A DNA stretch of 48,080 bases from Candidatus Moraniibacteriota bacterium (lineage in GTDB: Bacteria > Patescibacteriota > Minisyncoccia > Moranbacterales > DUUL01): positions 1 to 48,080 of the forward strand of contig JALVDV010000009.1 in NCBI GenBank assembly GCA_027008775.1. The letters are read 5' to 3'. The translations under genes were made by a program, and so were the position numbers. This document shows positions 33,719 through 42,255 of this stretch, in pieces; position 1 is the stretch's first letter; each line of letters begins with the position of its first letter. Below the pieces are notes generated by a model. That model worked only from the letters and a program-made list of their open reading frames with translations. It did not search any database and was not told the origin of the DNA.

Positions 33719-34300
33719 ATGAATAAAATTTTATTGCGTCTCAGATATCCAAAATTGATTTTACTTGGAGTGTCTTTTTTGTTGGGTTTTTTGATTTATT
33801 TTGACCAAAATAATTTTCATTTTCACACCCTCATTGACAAGGCCGGTTATTGGGGAATTTTTTTGGCGGGCGCTTTTCTTTCCCATGGTTTCACTTTGGG
33901 TCCCGGCATCGCTGCCCTTTTAATTGTCGCCCAAGAAACCGGCAGACCTTTTTGGTTGGTCAGTTTGATTGCCACCTTGGGCGCCATCATCGGCAATGGA
34001 ATAACTTACAATCTCTTGCGGATTTCTTATCATCAGGAATTGGAGGAATTATCGCGTCTGCCCTTTTTTAAAAGACTGCAAGAATGGAGTGAACGACATA
34101 CGCCAAATCTGATAAAAAAATATCTCTTTCCCGTTTTCGCCGGCATTATTTCCGCCACTCCCTTGCCCGATGAATTTAGCATTTTGTTGATTAAGGCTTC
34201 GCAAGGAGTTTCCATTACCGCCTTCACCATTATTACCGCCTTGGTTAGTATTTTCGGGGTAACTGTCATTTTACTGCTGGGTCGGATACTCGCCGGCTAA
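33719..34300 (+). CDS. VTT/DedA-like small membrane protein
   Basis: The 193-residue protein has about five hydrophobic segments. It includes a re-entrant-type region FLSHGFTLGPGIAALLIVAQETGRP and a second region FAGIISATPLPDEFSILLIKASQG resembling the proline-containing element of VTT/DedA (SNARE-associated) and YqaA-like proteins, which act as lipid scramblases or transporters. The family assignment rests on this pattern. Its stop codon overlaps that of the converging RmlD gene by 4 bp. Confidence 0.65.
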   Translation: MNKILLRLRYPKLILLGVSFLLGFLIYFDQNNFHFHTLIDKAGYWGIFLAGAFLSHGFTLGPGIAALLIVAQETGRPFWLVSLIATLGAIIGNGITYNLLRISYHQELEELSRLPFFKRLQEWSERHTPNLIKKYLFPVFAGIISATPLPDEFSILLIKASQGVSITAFTIITALVSIFGVTVILLLGRILAG

Positions 34301-35271
34301 TTCATTTTCTTATTTTCAATCCATTCCCGCAAAGCTTCCTGGTAAGGACGTAGGGGCGGTCTTTTTCTGTTTTGCAAAACGGAAACCGCCGGTCTCTGCG
34401 CCGGCCGAGGAAATTCTTCCGGTCCCACCGGAATTATTTTTGTTTTCAGGTTTAATAGACTATAAAGAGTTTCTACGCCTTCAAACCAAGTGGCTACCCC
34501 TTCATTGGCCAAGTGGTAAATTCCGTTTGGTTCACGATTCTCAACAATCTCCCGACTGGCCCGGGCCAGATCGGGAGCGTAAGTAAATTTACTGAGTTCC
34601 CCGTCCACCGCTTTCACGCTGAAATGCTTTAATCCCAATTCCCACATCACTTCAAAAAAACTTTTTTTAGCCAAATTGTTTTTGGAATCACCACCAAACA
34701 ATTTGGAAAGGCGAATTAAATAATAGTCGCCGCTAACCTCTTCCACCGCCTCTTCTCCACGCCACTTGGTGTAGCCATAACGGTTGAGCGGGTTGGGCTG
34801 ATCGTCTTCGGCATATTGCCAGCAAGAAATTGTTTCCTCTCTGCCTTCATACTGACAACCATCGCAACCGTGTCCACAGCAATAGGGCGCTCTCTGACCG
34901 TTTTTATATCTTGGTCGCTTTCCGTCAAAGACATAATCGGAAGAATAGTGGACAAAAGTGCTTCCCAAATTATTGGCTATTTCCGCCAATTTCTTTGGCA
35001 AATCAATATTTAAAACTTTGGCTTTGGCATATTCCTCATCATCTTCTTCGCAGGAATCAACCGCGTTGTAGGCTACGGCATTGTAAATAACGTCCGGCCA
35101 GACAGCTTGTACTTTGTTTGTTAATTTTTTAAAATCACGAACGTCCACTTCATCAATGTCCCAAGCAAACACTTGATAATCTTCAGGGTTATTGGCTTGG
35201 AGCTGGCGGTAGAGCTTGGTTAATTCTGAACCAAGCATACCTTTGGCTCCTAAAATCAATATTTTTTGCAT
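34297..35271 (-). CDS. rmlD: dTDP-4-dehydrorhamnose reductase with Cys-rich insertion
   Basis: The 324-residue short-chain dehydrogenase has GAKGMLG (residues 8-14) for NAD(P)H binding, FVHYSSDYVFDG, and the catalytic YGYTK of the Y-x3-K pair. It makes dTDP-L-rhamnose for surface glycans. Between VFDGKRP and EDDQPNPLNRYG, where RmlD normally has about ten residues, there is an insertion of about 30 residues with five cysteines (CCGHGCDGC plus a later Cys), a possible metal-binding knob near the active site. No RmlA/B/C gene is adjacent, apart from an rmlB-like remnant at 45070-45228. Confidence 0.85.
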   Translation of the reverse strand: MQKILILGAKGMLGSELTKLYRQLQANNPEDYQVFAWDIDEVDVRDFKKLTNKVQAVWPDVIYNAVAYNAVDSCEEDDEEYAKAKVLNIDLPKKLAEIANNLGSTFVHYSSDYVFDGKRPRYKNGQRAPYCCGHGCDGCQYEGREETISCWQYAEDDQPNPLNRYGYTKWRGEEAVEEVSGDYYLIRLSKLFGGDSKNNLAKKSFFEVMWELGLKHFSVKAVDGELSKFTYAPDLARASREIVENREPNGIYHLANEGVATWFEGVETLYSLLNLKTKIIPVGPEEFPRPAQRPAVSVLQNRKRPPLRPYQEALREWIENKKMN

Positions 35272-35280
35272 AGTCTTAAA

Positions 35281-36087
35281 TTAAGTTGTTTTATTTTTAC
35301 TAATCACCCTCTCTAACTGAAAACGAGCAATTTCACTTAATTCTTCGCGGTTACTTTGCTTGTCAACATAAAATGGTTTTCCCAAATAAACATCTTTTTT
35401 CTTAAATGCTACCGGAATTATAGGAAGAGCTTGTTCGTTTATTTTTTGATAAAGTTTGGCAATCAAGCCGTATCCGGGGAAAGGGTGTCGTGGATCATTT
35501 TTCAAGCGAGTCCAAAGACCATCAACAAATAATTGAATATTTTGTCCCGCCAAAAGAACGGCTACGATTTGTTTTAAATATTTTTTATTTTTTAACAAAT
35601 CAACTGCTGAGTATCTAAGTATTTTCTCTTGATTTCTTTTTTCCCAAAAGGGCGCTCGTTTTAAAATTTCTTTTTTTTCTTCTAGACTCAATTCCGGAAA
35701 TTTAGCCCGTAACGGCAACATTTCCAACTCTTTCATCAGATTTTTTTTGACACCAAAAAGAAGTTGATCCTGCCAATGAATGGTTTCAGAAGCTACCAGA
35801 TGAACTTTTTCGTCTAAAGCCACCATGAGTCGCCAGATGTCATCTCCTTCATTGTGCCGACTGATAAATAGTTTTTCGCCGACGGGAAGGTTTTCTTGAC
35901 CGTAAACATGCTCCACTAATCTACTCTTAACCATTTTGACCAGGTTGTAAATAAGGGAGGGTTTGTCAGCCGGCCTGATATAATCTGGTAGATATTTTCT
36001 GATAAATTCTTCTTTTTTATTTGTAATCTTTTCTTGATTAAAATTTGCTTCTTTTTTATTTTTATTCAATGCCATATTGATATCCAA
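35281..36087 (-). CDS. PlsC-like acyltransferase
   Basis: The 268-residue protein contains a probable H-x4-D acyltransferase motif in ISRHNEGDDIWR (residues about 76-87), preceded by GQENLPVGEKLF as in 1-acyl-glycerol-3-phosphate acyltransferases, and later IQLFVDGLWTRLKND and HPFPGYGLIAKLYQ. There is no clear transmembrane helix; the N-terminal 30 residues are charged. It could acylate lysophosphatidate or another lipid. It follows the hypothetical gene at 36095 by 7 bp. Confidence 0.65.
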   Translation of the reverse strand: MDINMALNKNKKEANFNQEKITNKKEEFIRKYLPDYIRPADKPSLIYNLVKMVKSRLVEHVYGQENLPVGEKLFISRHNEGDDIWRLMVALDEKVHLVASETIHWQDQLLFGVKKNLMKELEMLPLRAKFPELSLEEKKEILKRAPFWEKRNQEKILRYSAVDLLKNKKYLKQIVAVLLAGQNIQLFVDGLWTRLKNDPRHPFPGYGLIAKLYQKINEQALPIIPVAFKKKDVYLGKPFYVDKQSNREELSEIARFQLERVISKNKTT

Positions 36088-36094
36088 CTAAAAC

Positions 36095-36646
36095 TTATTT
36101 TGCCCGAGGAGGTGGAATACGAGGACCGAGTTTTTTAATTTTTAAATTATTCAATTGTCCCCTTATTTTATTGATTTCTTTCAATACTTCTTTCTTTTGC
36201 CAACCCTTCCTCTCTAGCAAATTAAGACAATATTCAATGGTTTTTTCATAGTTGTTTTTAAAACGAGTATTGATTTTTTTCCAGGGAATACCTCGCAAAT
36301 CGTCAGCCAGCCGGTGGTTAAATTTTACCAAACCCTCTTGCAACAAAACGGCAATCATCGGATAGCCAAGATATCCCTGCCAGTAACTGCCGTTATCATT
36401 AGCCGTCAAAGCATTGAAATCTTTGTTGGCTCTAACCAAATAAAATTTGTTTCGCTCGGAAGAATAAACCCGCCAACAAAGTTCACTTTTGCTTCTTTTC
36501 TCTGACGGAGCGCAGGGTTTTATTCTGTCTTTATCGCCCAGAGTGCCCAGGGCCTCAAAAATTTTAATCAACGGTGGTTGTTTCCAAAAATTTTTTCCCG
36601 GCGCCACCGTCCCGTGTCTGTTCATCAGTTTACTGTTGGTTGCCAT
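36095..36646 (-). CDS. Hypothetical protein, 183 residues
   Basis: I do not recognise this family. The protein is basic, with two Cys (PCAPSEK, ELCWRVYS), an aromatic patch (GSYWQGYLGYPMIAVLL) and a helical C-terminal part (YEKTIEYCLNLLERKGWQKK) that ends in Lys and Pro. It appears soluble. It lies in a minus-strand run between a small membrane protein and the acyltransferase. Confidence 0.65.
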   Translation of the reverse strand: MATNSKLMNRHGTVAPGKNFWKQPPLIKIFEALGTLGDKDRIKPCAPSEKRSKSELCWRVYSSERNKFYLVRANKDFNALTANDNGSYWQGYLGYPMIAVLLQEGLVKFNHRLADDLRGIPWKKINTRFKNNYEKTIEYCLNLLERKGWQKKEVLKEINKIRGQLNNLKIKKLGPRIPPPRAK

Positions 36647-36661
36647 AATAATTTTTGAAAC

Positions 36662-36796
36662 TTAAAATAGTTTTCCCAATATATTTTCACCGGTACTAGA
36701 GTTATTGAAAAGCCATCCGACCAAATAGATCAGCAATAAGAACAGCAGACCTGATATCGTTGCCAATATGATGTAGAATTGATATTTTTTATTCAT
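36662..36796 (-). CDS. Small single-helix membrane protein (44 residues)
   Basis: This ORF is below the length limit of the track. It starts MNKKYQFYIILATISGLLFL and has one hydrophobic helix (YIILATISGLLFLLLIYLVGWLF) with a basic N-terminus, then a polar tail. It fills the gap between rarA and the hypothetical gene exactly, with short spacers. No strong ribosome binding site is seen. The function is unknown. Confidence 0.5.
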   Translation of the reverse strand: MNKKYQFYIILATISGLLFLLLIYLVGWLFNNSSTGENILGKLF

Positions 36797-36822
36797 TCTT
36801 TTAGGAAGGATTATTTTTTAAA

Positions 36823-38088
36823 TTACTTTTTAATATTTAACCATTTTTTATTCTTCAACTCGGGGGGCAAGAAAGTTTGTTTCTTGTTTTCTTCGGCTGA
36901 AACTTTGGGAGTGTATTTATAGCCCTGACCATAACCTAATTCTCTCATCAATTCGGTGGAGGCATTGCGAAGGTGCAAGGGAACCGGTAGGTGGCCAGTT
37001 TTTTTGACTGTTTCGGTCACTTTTTGGTAAGCCTCGTAGAGAGCGATTGATTTTTTGCTTTTAGCCATATAAACGGTGGCTTGGGCCAAATTGAGAGCAC
37101 ATTCCGGCATCCCCAGAAAGCGACAGGCGTCGTAGGCGGCAGTGGCTTGAGGAAGCGCCAGACTGTTGGCCAAGCCGATATCTTCACTGGCAAATCTAAT
37201 CAAACGACGGGCAATGTACAGAGGGTCTTCTCCCCCTTCCAGCATCCTGACCAACCAATATAGGCCGGCGTTGGCGTCTCCGCCACGCAATGATTTATGA
37301 AAAGCGCTAATGAGGTTATAATGTTCTTCTCCTTGGCGATCGTAAAAAAGATTTGATTTTTGCATGGCCTCTTCAATATCCCGGCGCCGGACAATTTTTT
37401 GGCTAATTGATTTGCTTTTACCTTTTTCTTTTGCCCGACTGGTTGAACAAATTTTAGGCAAAACTTCCAAGGCATTGAGCAATGTTCGGGCGTCACCATT
37501 GCTGAGGGTGACCAAGTAGCGTTTATTTTTGTCCGATATGACTAAATTTTCTTTCCCCAAACCATTCTCCTTGTCCTTCAAAACTTTATTTAAAATCTTT
37601 AACAAATCTTTGTCCAAGAGACTGTTAAGAATAAAAGTGCGACAACGCGACAATAAAGCGTTATTAACGGTAAAACTGGGATTTTCGGTGGTTGCTCCGA
37701 TGAGGATTATTTTCCCCTTTTCCACATAAGGCAACAAGGCGTCTTGTTGCGACTTATTGAAGCGGTGAATTTCATCAATGAAAAGAATTGTCCGCCGGCC
37801 AGACCGCAAATTATCCGTTGCTTGACGAGCGATTTTTCTGATTTCCTTGACTCCCGCTTCGGTAGCATTGAGCTGTTGAAAATCGGCTTTGGTTTCTTGA
37901 GCAATAATATTGGCCAAAGTGGTTTTACCACTACCCGGAGGTCCCCACAGTAAACAGGAGGCAACCTGATCTTGGGCGATCAATTGTTGTAAAATTTTTC
38001 CTTCTCCGACTAAATGTTTTTGGCCGACAAATTCAGCCAGATTCTTCGGGCGCATTCTTTCGGCTAAGGGCGCAGATTTATTTTGCAT
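36823..38088 (-). CDS. rarA: Replication-associated recombination protein A
   Basis: The 421-residue AAA+ ATPase shows MRPKNLAEFVGQKHLVG, Walker A LLWGPPGSGKTTLA, Walker B ILFIDEIHRFNKSQQDALLP, sensor LIGATTENPSFTVN, and the C-terminal tetramerisation domain (FHKSLRGGDANAGLYWLVRML, PEIG-like RLIRFASEDIGLA). It acts at stalled replication forks. Lengths and motifs match the family (MgsA/RarA). It lies 22 bp after the Cfa-type gene in a minus-strand run. Confidence 0.96.
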   Translation of the reverse strand: MQNKSAPLAERMRPKNLAEFVGQKHLVGEGKILQQLIAQDQVASCLLWGPPGSGKTTLANIIAQETKADFQQLNATEAGVKEIRKIARQATDNLRSGRRTILFIDEIHRFNKSQQDALLPYVEKGKIILIGATTENPSFTVNNALLSRCRTFILNSLLDKDLLKILNKVLKDKENGLGKENLVISDKNKRYLVTLSNGDARTLLNALEVLPKICSTSRAKEKGKSKSISQKIVRRRDIEEAMQKSNLFYDRQGEEHYNLISAFHKSLRGGDANAGLYWLVRMLEGGEDPLYIARRLIRFASEDIGLANSLALPQATAAYDACRFLGMPECALNLAQATVYMAKSKKSIALYEAYQKVTETVKKTGHLPVPLHLRNASTELMRELGYGQGYKYTPKVSAEENKKQTFLPPELKNKKWLNIKK

Positions 38089-38110
38089 AACTAAATTTTG
38101 AAAGCTTGAA

Positions 38111-39229
38111 TTAACGAACCGACCGGTAACCTCCGGGCACTCCCTTTTTGGACAAAACTATTTGCCAAAGTTGATTCTTGCGAGCGCGGAAGGAGCCGGC
38201 GCAGGAAAGAAGGTAGTACTTCCACATCCGGTAAAAACGATAATCATATTTATCCTTTAATTTCGGGTAGTGTCTGTCAAAATTTTCAAACCAAGCCATC
38301 AGGGTTTTATCGTAATCGGTTCCAAAATTATGCCAATCTTCCATTACAAAAATATTTTCAATAGCTTTGCCTATTTGAGCGATGGAAGGCAACATTCCGC
38401 CGGGAAAAATGTATTTATCAATCCAGGCTTCGGTGTTACGCACAGATTTGTTTCCGCCAATGGTATGCAGCAAAGTTAGGCCGTCATCTTTTAACAGTTT
38501 GGCAACTGTTTGCATATACTGACGATAATTTTTGTAACCAACATGTTCAAACATGCCGACGGAAACGACTCTGTCAAATTTGCCTTGTAGGTCACGATAG
38601 TCTTTTAAGAGAATTGTTACCGGCAAGCCGGCGCATTTTTCCCGGGCCAGTTTGGCCTGTTCCCGGGAAACAGTGGTACCGACGACTTCTACCCGATATT
38701 TTTCCGCCAAGTATTTAGCCAACTCACCCCAGCCACAACCAATGTCCAATACTTTTTGTCCCGGTTGAAGTTGAAGCTTGCGAGCAATGAGTTCAAATTT
38801 GGCCAGTTGGGCTTCTTTGAGATTTTTTGCCCGGCGCCAATAGCCGCAACTATAAGCCATTACTTCTCCCAACATCAGACGGAAAAGATTATTGCCAATA
38901 TCATAGTGTTTTTTACCAATGTTGAAAGCTCGCAACTTGCGTCCGAAATTAAACAGAATTGGCTTTAACAAACGCCAGGCTGTTTTCCAATTTTTTATTT
39001 CCGGGCTTTGATCCAATTCGGCTCTCAGTATTTTTGTAAACAAAACATCCAATTGTTGGCTGTCCCACCAATCATCCATATAGGATTCGCCAAAACCGAG
39101 AGTGCCATCACGAAAAAGACGATCGTAAAAACGTTCATCGTGAACAACCAAGTCCCACGGTCTTGAACCGTTGATTTTGACATCGGCTCGGCTCAAAACT
39201 TTGTAGACTAAAGTTTTTTTACCATTCAT
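38111..39229 (-). CDS. cfa: Cyclopropane-fatty-acyl-phospholipid synthase
   Basis: The 372-residue methyltransferase has the SAM motif VLDIGCGWGELAKYLAEKY (residues about 160-178) and the family blocks FGESYMDDWWDS, AFNIGKKHYDIGNNLFRLML, MFEHVGYKNYRQYM, WIDKYIFPGGMLPS and NFGTDYDKTLMAWFENF. It adds a methylene bridge to unsaturated acyl chains in membrane lipids, usually under stress. The size is standard. The proximity of acyltransferase and phosphotransferase genes elsewhere in the window shows lipid remodelling capacity. Confidence 0.95.
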   Translation of the reverse strand: MNGKKTLVYKVLSRADVKINGSRPWDLVVHDERFYDRLFRDGTLGFGESYMDDWWDSQQLDVLFTKILRAELDQSPEIKNWKTAWRLLKPILFNFGRKLRAFNIGKKHYDIGNNLFRLMLGEVMAYSCGYWRRAKNLKEAQLAKFELIARKLQLQPGQKVLDIGCGWGELAKYLAEKYRVEVVGTTVSREQAKLAREKCAGLPVTILLKDYRDLQGKFDRVVSVGMFEHVGYKNYRQYMQTVAKLLKDDGLTLLHTIGGNKSVRNTEAWIDKYIFPGGMLPSIAQIGKAIENIFVMEDWHNFGTDYDKTLMAWFENFDRHYPKLKDKYDYRFYRMWKYYLLSCAGSFRARKNQLWQIVLSKKGVPGGYRSVR

Positions 39230-39289
39230 TTTGAAATGATAAACAAAATTTGATTAACAATAATCAGGTGATCGCGAACTTGCCGGAAA

Positions 39290-40549
39290 CTAAATAATCT
39301 TTTTTTCTTTGGCTTTTTTGATAATCCTTTTGATAGCGATTTTGTAGGAAGCGCGTCGGTAAGTCAAACCTTCTTTTTCCGCCAATTCTTTAACTTGCCG
39401 ATAGGCCCCCACTATTTTTTCTTTCAATTTGCTGTTAACCTCCTCCAAACTCCAATGCTCTCCGCTTAAATTTTGTTTCCATTCAAAATAAGAAACGATG
39501 ACCCCGCCGGAATTAGCCAAGATTCCCGGTATAATTTTGATACCTTTGTCAACCAAAATCGGCTCGGCTACCGGCATAATCGGACCATTAGCCAATTCCA
39601 AAATCATTTTCGCTTGAACAGCTGGGGCGTTTTTAAGCGTGATAACTCCACCCAAGGCGGCCGGGATTAACAAATCAACGTCCAAACTTAACAATTCTTC
39701 GTTGTTGATTCGCCGGTATTTATCATAAGTAATTAACTTTTTTGTTTTCTCTTGACCGTGAACATATTTAATCAATTCGGGAATGTCCAAGCCTTCGGCA
39801 TCGTAAAGACCGCCGGAAGAGTCAGAAACGGCCACCACGCGATAGCCGGCGTCAAATAATAATTCCGCCATCACCGAACCGGCGTTACCAAAGCCTTGGA
39901 CGGCTACAGTTATTTCACTTTTTTCTTTGTCTTTATATTCTTCTTCTAAAATGTAAAAACCACCCATAGCTGTTGATTTATCACGACCTTCGGAACCGCC
40001 TTGCTCCACCGGTTTTCCGGTGATGAAGGCCGGGCTGGGTTGGCCGGCAATCTTCTCGTACTCATCCAGCATCCAAGCCATAATTTGCGGATTGGTATTG
40101 ACATCCGGCGCCGGAATATCTTTGTGTGGACCAACAATGTCAAAAATTTCTCTAACATAGCCACGAGCGATTTTCTCCAACTCTTTTTGAGAATAATTCT
40201 CCGGATTGATACGCACGCCCCCCTTGGCCCCGCCAAAAGGCAGGTCAACCAAGGATGTTTTTAGAGTCATTCCAAAGGCCAGTTCACTAACTTCATCCAC
40301 GTCCACTGATTGGTGAAATCGTATTCCTCCCTTCCCCGGACCGAGAATAAAACTGTATTGAACGCGGAAGCCGGTAATAATTTCCAAACTGCCATCATCT
40401 TTCTTAATGGGGAAGTTGACTTGCATAATTCTTTCCGGATGCTTTAACAAGACCAGTTCGTCTTTTGTTAAAAGATTCTCTTTACGGATATTATCTAGCT
40501 CCGTTTTACAATTTTGGCAAACAATCAGTTCGCCTTCGGTGTAAATCAT
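39290..40549 (-). CDS. gdhA: Glutamate dehydrogenase (Glu/Leu/Phe/Val family)
   Basis: The 419-residue enzyme has GPGKGGIRFHQSVDVDEV, the catalytic Lys in LPFGGAKGGVRI, KDIPAPDVNT with the catalytic Asp, and the nucleotide fold VAVQGFGNAGSVMAELL. It interconverts glutamate and 2-oxoglutarate with NAD(P)H, linking carbon and nitrogen metabolism. The N-terminus has a CQNC pair not usual in the family. An amino-acid specificity other than Glu is possible. Confidence 0.92.
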   Translation of the reverse strand: MIYTEGELIVCQNCKTELDNIRKENLLTKDELVLLKHPERIMQVNFPIKKDDGSLEIITGFRVQYSFILGPGKGGIRFHQSVDVDEVSELAFGMTLKTSLVDLPFGGAKGGVRINPENYSQKELEKIARGYVREIFDIVGPHKDIPAPDVNTNPQIMAWMLDEYEKIAGQPSPAFITGKPVEQGGSEGRDKSTAMGGFYILEEEYKDKEKSEITVAVQGFGNAGSVMAELLFDAGYRVVAVSDSSGGLYDAEGLDIPELIKYVHGQEKTKKLITYDKYRRINNEELLSLDVDLLIPAALGGVITLKNAPAVQAKMILELANGPIMPVAEPILVDKGIKIIPGILANSGGVIVSYFEWKQNLSGEHWSLEEVNSKLKEKIVGAYRQVKELAEKEGLTYRRASYKIAIKRIIKKAKEKKII

Positions 40550-40603
40550 ATTATTAAAGATTAAAGATTAAATTTTGCTTATTTCATTGTAGCACTTTAC
40601 TTT

Positions 40604-40969
40604 TCAATTGACCACCTTGCCAGTTGATTTTATCTTAGTCGCCAGCAAGAGACTGACCCCGGCTACAGTTAAAGCCAAGAATAACATTAAAACGAAAAAA
40701 GACCACTTATCCAAAATAAACCCGGTTATAAAAACAATTATTGAAGTGGTCGGCCTTAATAGCAAGCCTTTTAAGGAAAGTAGGCTAGCTCTATTTTCGT
40801 CACGAATTCTTTTATTAATTTCAACGGTTAATTTGGTGCTCAATATTCCCCTAATGAAATTGATTAACAGAACTCCAATCACGGAAACAATTAAATATTT
40901 CACCGTACCCATCAATAACATTGCCAGCATAAGACTAATCAACAACAGATTTAAAGTAATTTTGATTTT
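40604..40969 (-). pseudogene. MFS transporter remnant (C-terminal part)
   Basis: The segment encodes four or so membrane helices of the C-terminal half of a major-facilitator protein. The loop FIRGILSTKLTVEINKRIRD followed by ENRASLLSLKGLLLRP matches the conserved 'N..I....RATvLS' element, but the first eight helices are missing. The frame is open back to the TAG stop of the rhodanese-GH114 gene and has no ATG near its beginning (the track start is a TTG). It looks like the 3' leftover of a deletion. Confidence 0.7.
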
Positions 40970-42241
40970 CTAGCGACAGGAATCCCGGCCTCCTTTTAGA
41001 TCGTAATCCATTTTTAGCCAACTGAATTTCATAGCATTGGCCTGGGGGCAGAATTTTTTCTTTTTCAATTCATACTCCACGCCCAAGACAGCTTTGTTTT
41101 GCCTAATGAAAGCCTGCAAAGGAGCGCACTCGTTGTATTCAAAGCATTGTTCGTTGATGGCAAAATCAAAATCATTAACCAGTTGTCCCACCTGTTCGAT
41201 ATCATTCTTCAAGGCAATGGCCAAGCCTCTTTTGTGAGCCTCTCGCGCCAACCATTTATTGTAGCGTAATTGATCTTGGGCGGTAATTTTGAAACCGGTC
41301 TTATTGGTATAGCCATCTATGTTGTCAGGTTCAATCCCGTCACATTTTTTCTTAACAGCCAAATCCATTCGCCTTAGGATGATGGGAGCGAATTTTTGAA
41401 ACTGAGCAATATTCAACCAACGTTCACCCGGCCAATCTTCCAATTTGCGACCGATAACATCTTTGGGAAATTGCCCGGCATCCGGTCGCCATTTTTCCCA
41501 AGTACCGGCGGAGAAATAACAAATAACTTTTATTCCCCTTTTGTGTAAACTGTCAATAACAGATTGCGGAGTATCAAATAAATCAATGTCATAAAGATTG
41601 ACATTATAGGAGGTGTTAATGGGTCCATCCAATTGCCACTGCCAGGTAATTCCGGGGCGAGGATGATACCAGGTGACTTTGTTGGTATTCTCTTTTTGCT
41701 CTGATTGATTGCCGACTTTATCATTTTCTTGGCCGGTGACTAAAGAGTAGCCGGCTTCTTTCCAGGCGTTTAGACCCCCTCGCAGTTCGTAAACTTCTTT
41801 GAAACCGAGTTCTCTGGCCAATTTTTCCGCTCGTTGACTACGGCATCCGGAAAGACAATAATACAGATATTTTTTATTTCTATCCATTTTGGCTACCTGC
41901 TCTTTAAAATCCGGTTGGAGAAAATCCAAATTTATAGCTCCCTTAATATGCCCTTCTTGATATTCCCGGGGCGTTCTGATATCAACAATAACATAGCCAC
42001 CCTCTTCAACCTTCTTTTTGAATTCAGTCGGAGAGAGCAGATTCACTCCAAAATTATTTTCATTACCCATTTCTGCCGGTTGCTCGTTTTTTACTTCCGG
42101 CTTTTGCTCACTATTTTGTCCGGAAATATTTTTGGAACGATTAAAATTGTAGAGAAAAATAACCAACATCAACAGGCCCAATATTGTTACCCCTCCCAAC
42201 CAAATAATTTTTCGTTTTAATATTTGTTTGAACATACTCAT
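40970..42241 (-). CDS. Rhodanese-GH114 fusion, membrane-anchored
   Basis: The 423-residue protein has an N-terminal anchor helix (residues about 11-32) and a linker. A rhodanese domain (residues about 68-165) has VIVDIRTPREYQEGHI and the active-site loop YYCLSGCRSQR. A C-terminal GH114 (endo-alpha-1,4-polygalactosaminidase-like) domain (residues about 185-415) has YDIDLFD, VICYFSAGTWEKWRPD, the catalytic-type DGIEPDNIDGY, ALKND and FAINEQCFEYNEC. GH114 enzymes cut galactosamine polymers. Both domains should lie outside the cell. A rhodanese joined to a glycosidase is unusual. Confidence 0.82.
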   Translation of the reverse strand: MSMFKQILKRKIIWLGGVTILGLLMLVIFLYNFNRSKNISGQNSEQKPEVKNEQPAEMGNENNFGVNLLSPTEFKKKVEEGGYVIVDIRTPREYQEGHIKGAINLDFLQPDFKEQVAKMDRNKKYLYYCLSGCRSQRAEKLARELGFKEVYELRGGLNAWKEAGYSLVTGQENDKVGNQSEQKENTNKVTWYHPRPGITWQWQLDGPINTSYNVNLYDIDLFDTPQSVIDSLHKRGIKVICYFSAGTWEKWRPDAGQFPKDVIGRKLEDWPGERWLNIAQFQKFAPIILRRMDLAVKKKCDGIEPDNIDGYTNKTGFKITAQDQLRYNKWLAREAHKRGLAIALKNDIEQVGQLVNDFDFAINEQCFEYNECAPLQAFIRQNKAVLGVEYELKKKKFCPQANAMKFSWLKMDYDLKGGRDSCR

Positions 42242-42255
42242 TGATAAATTAATTA

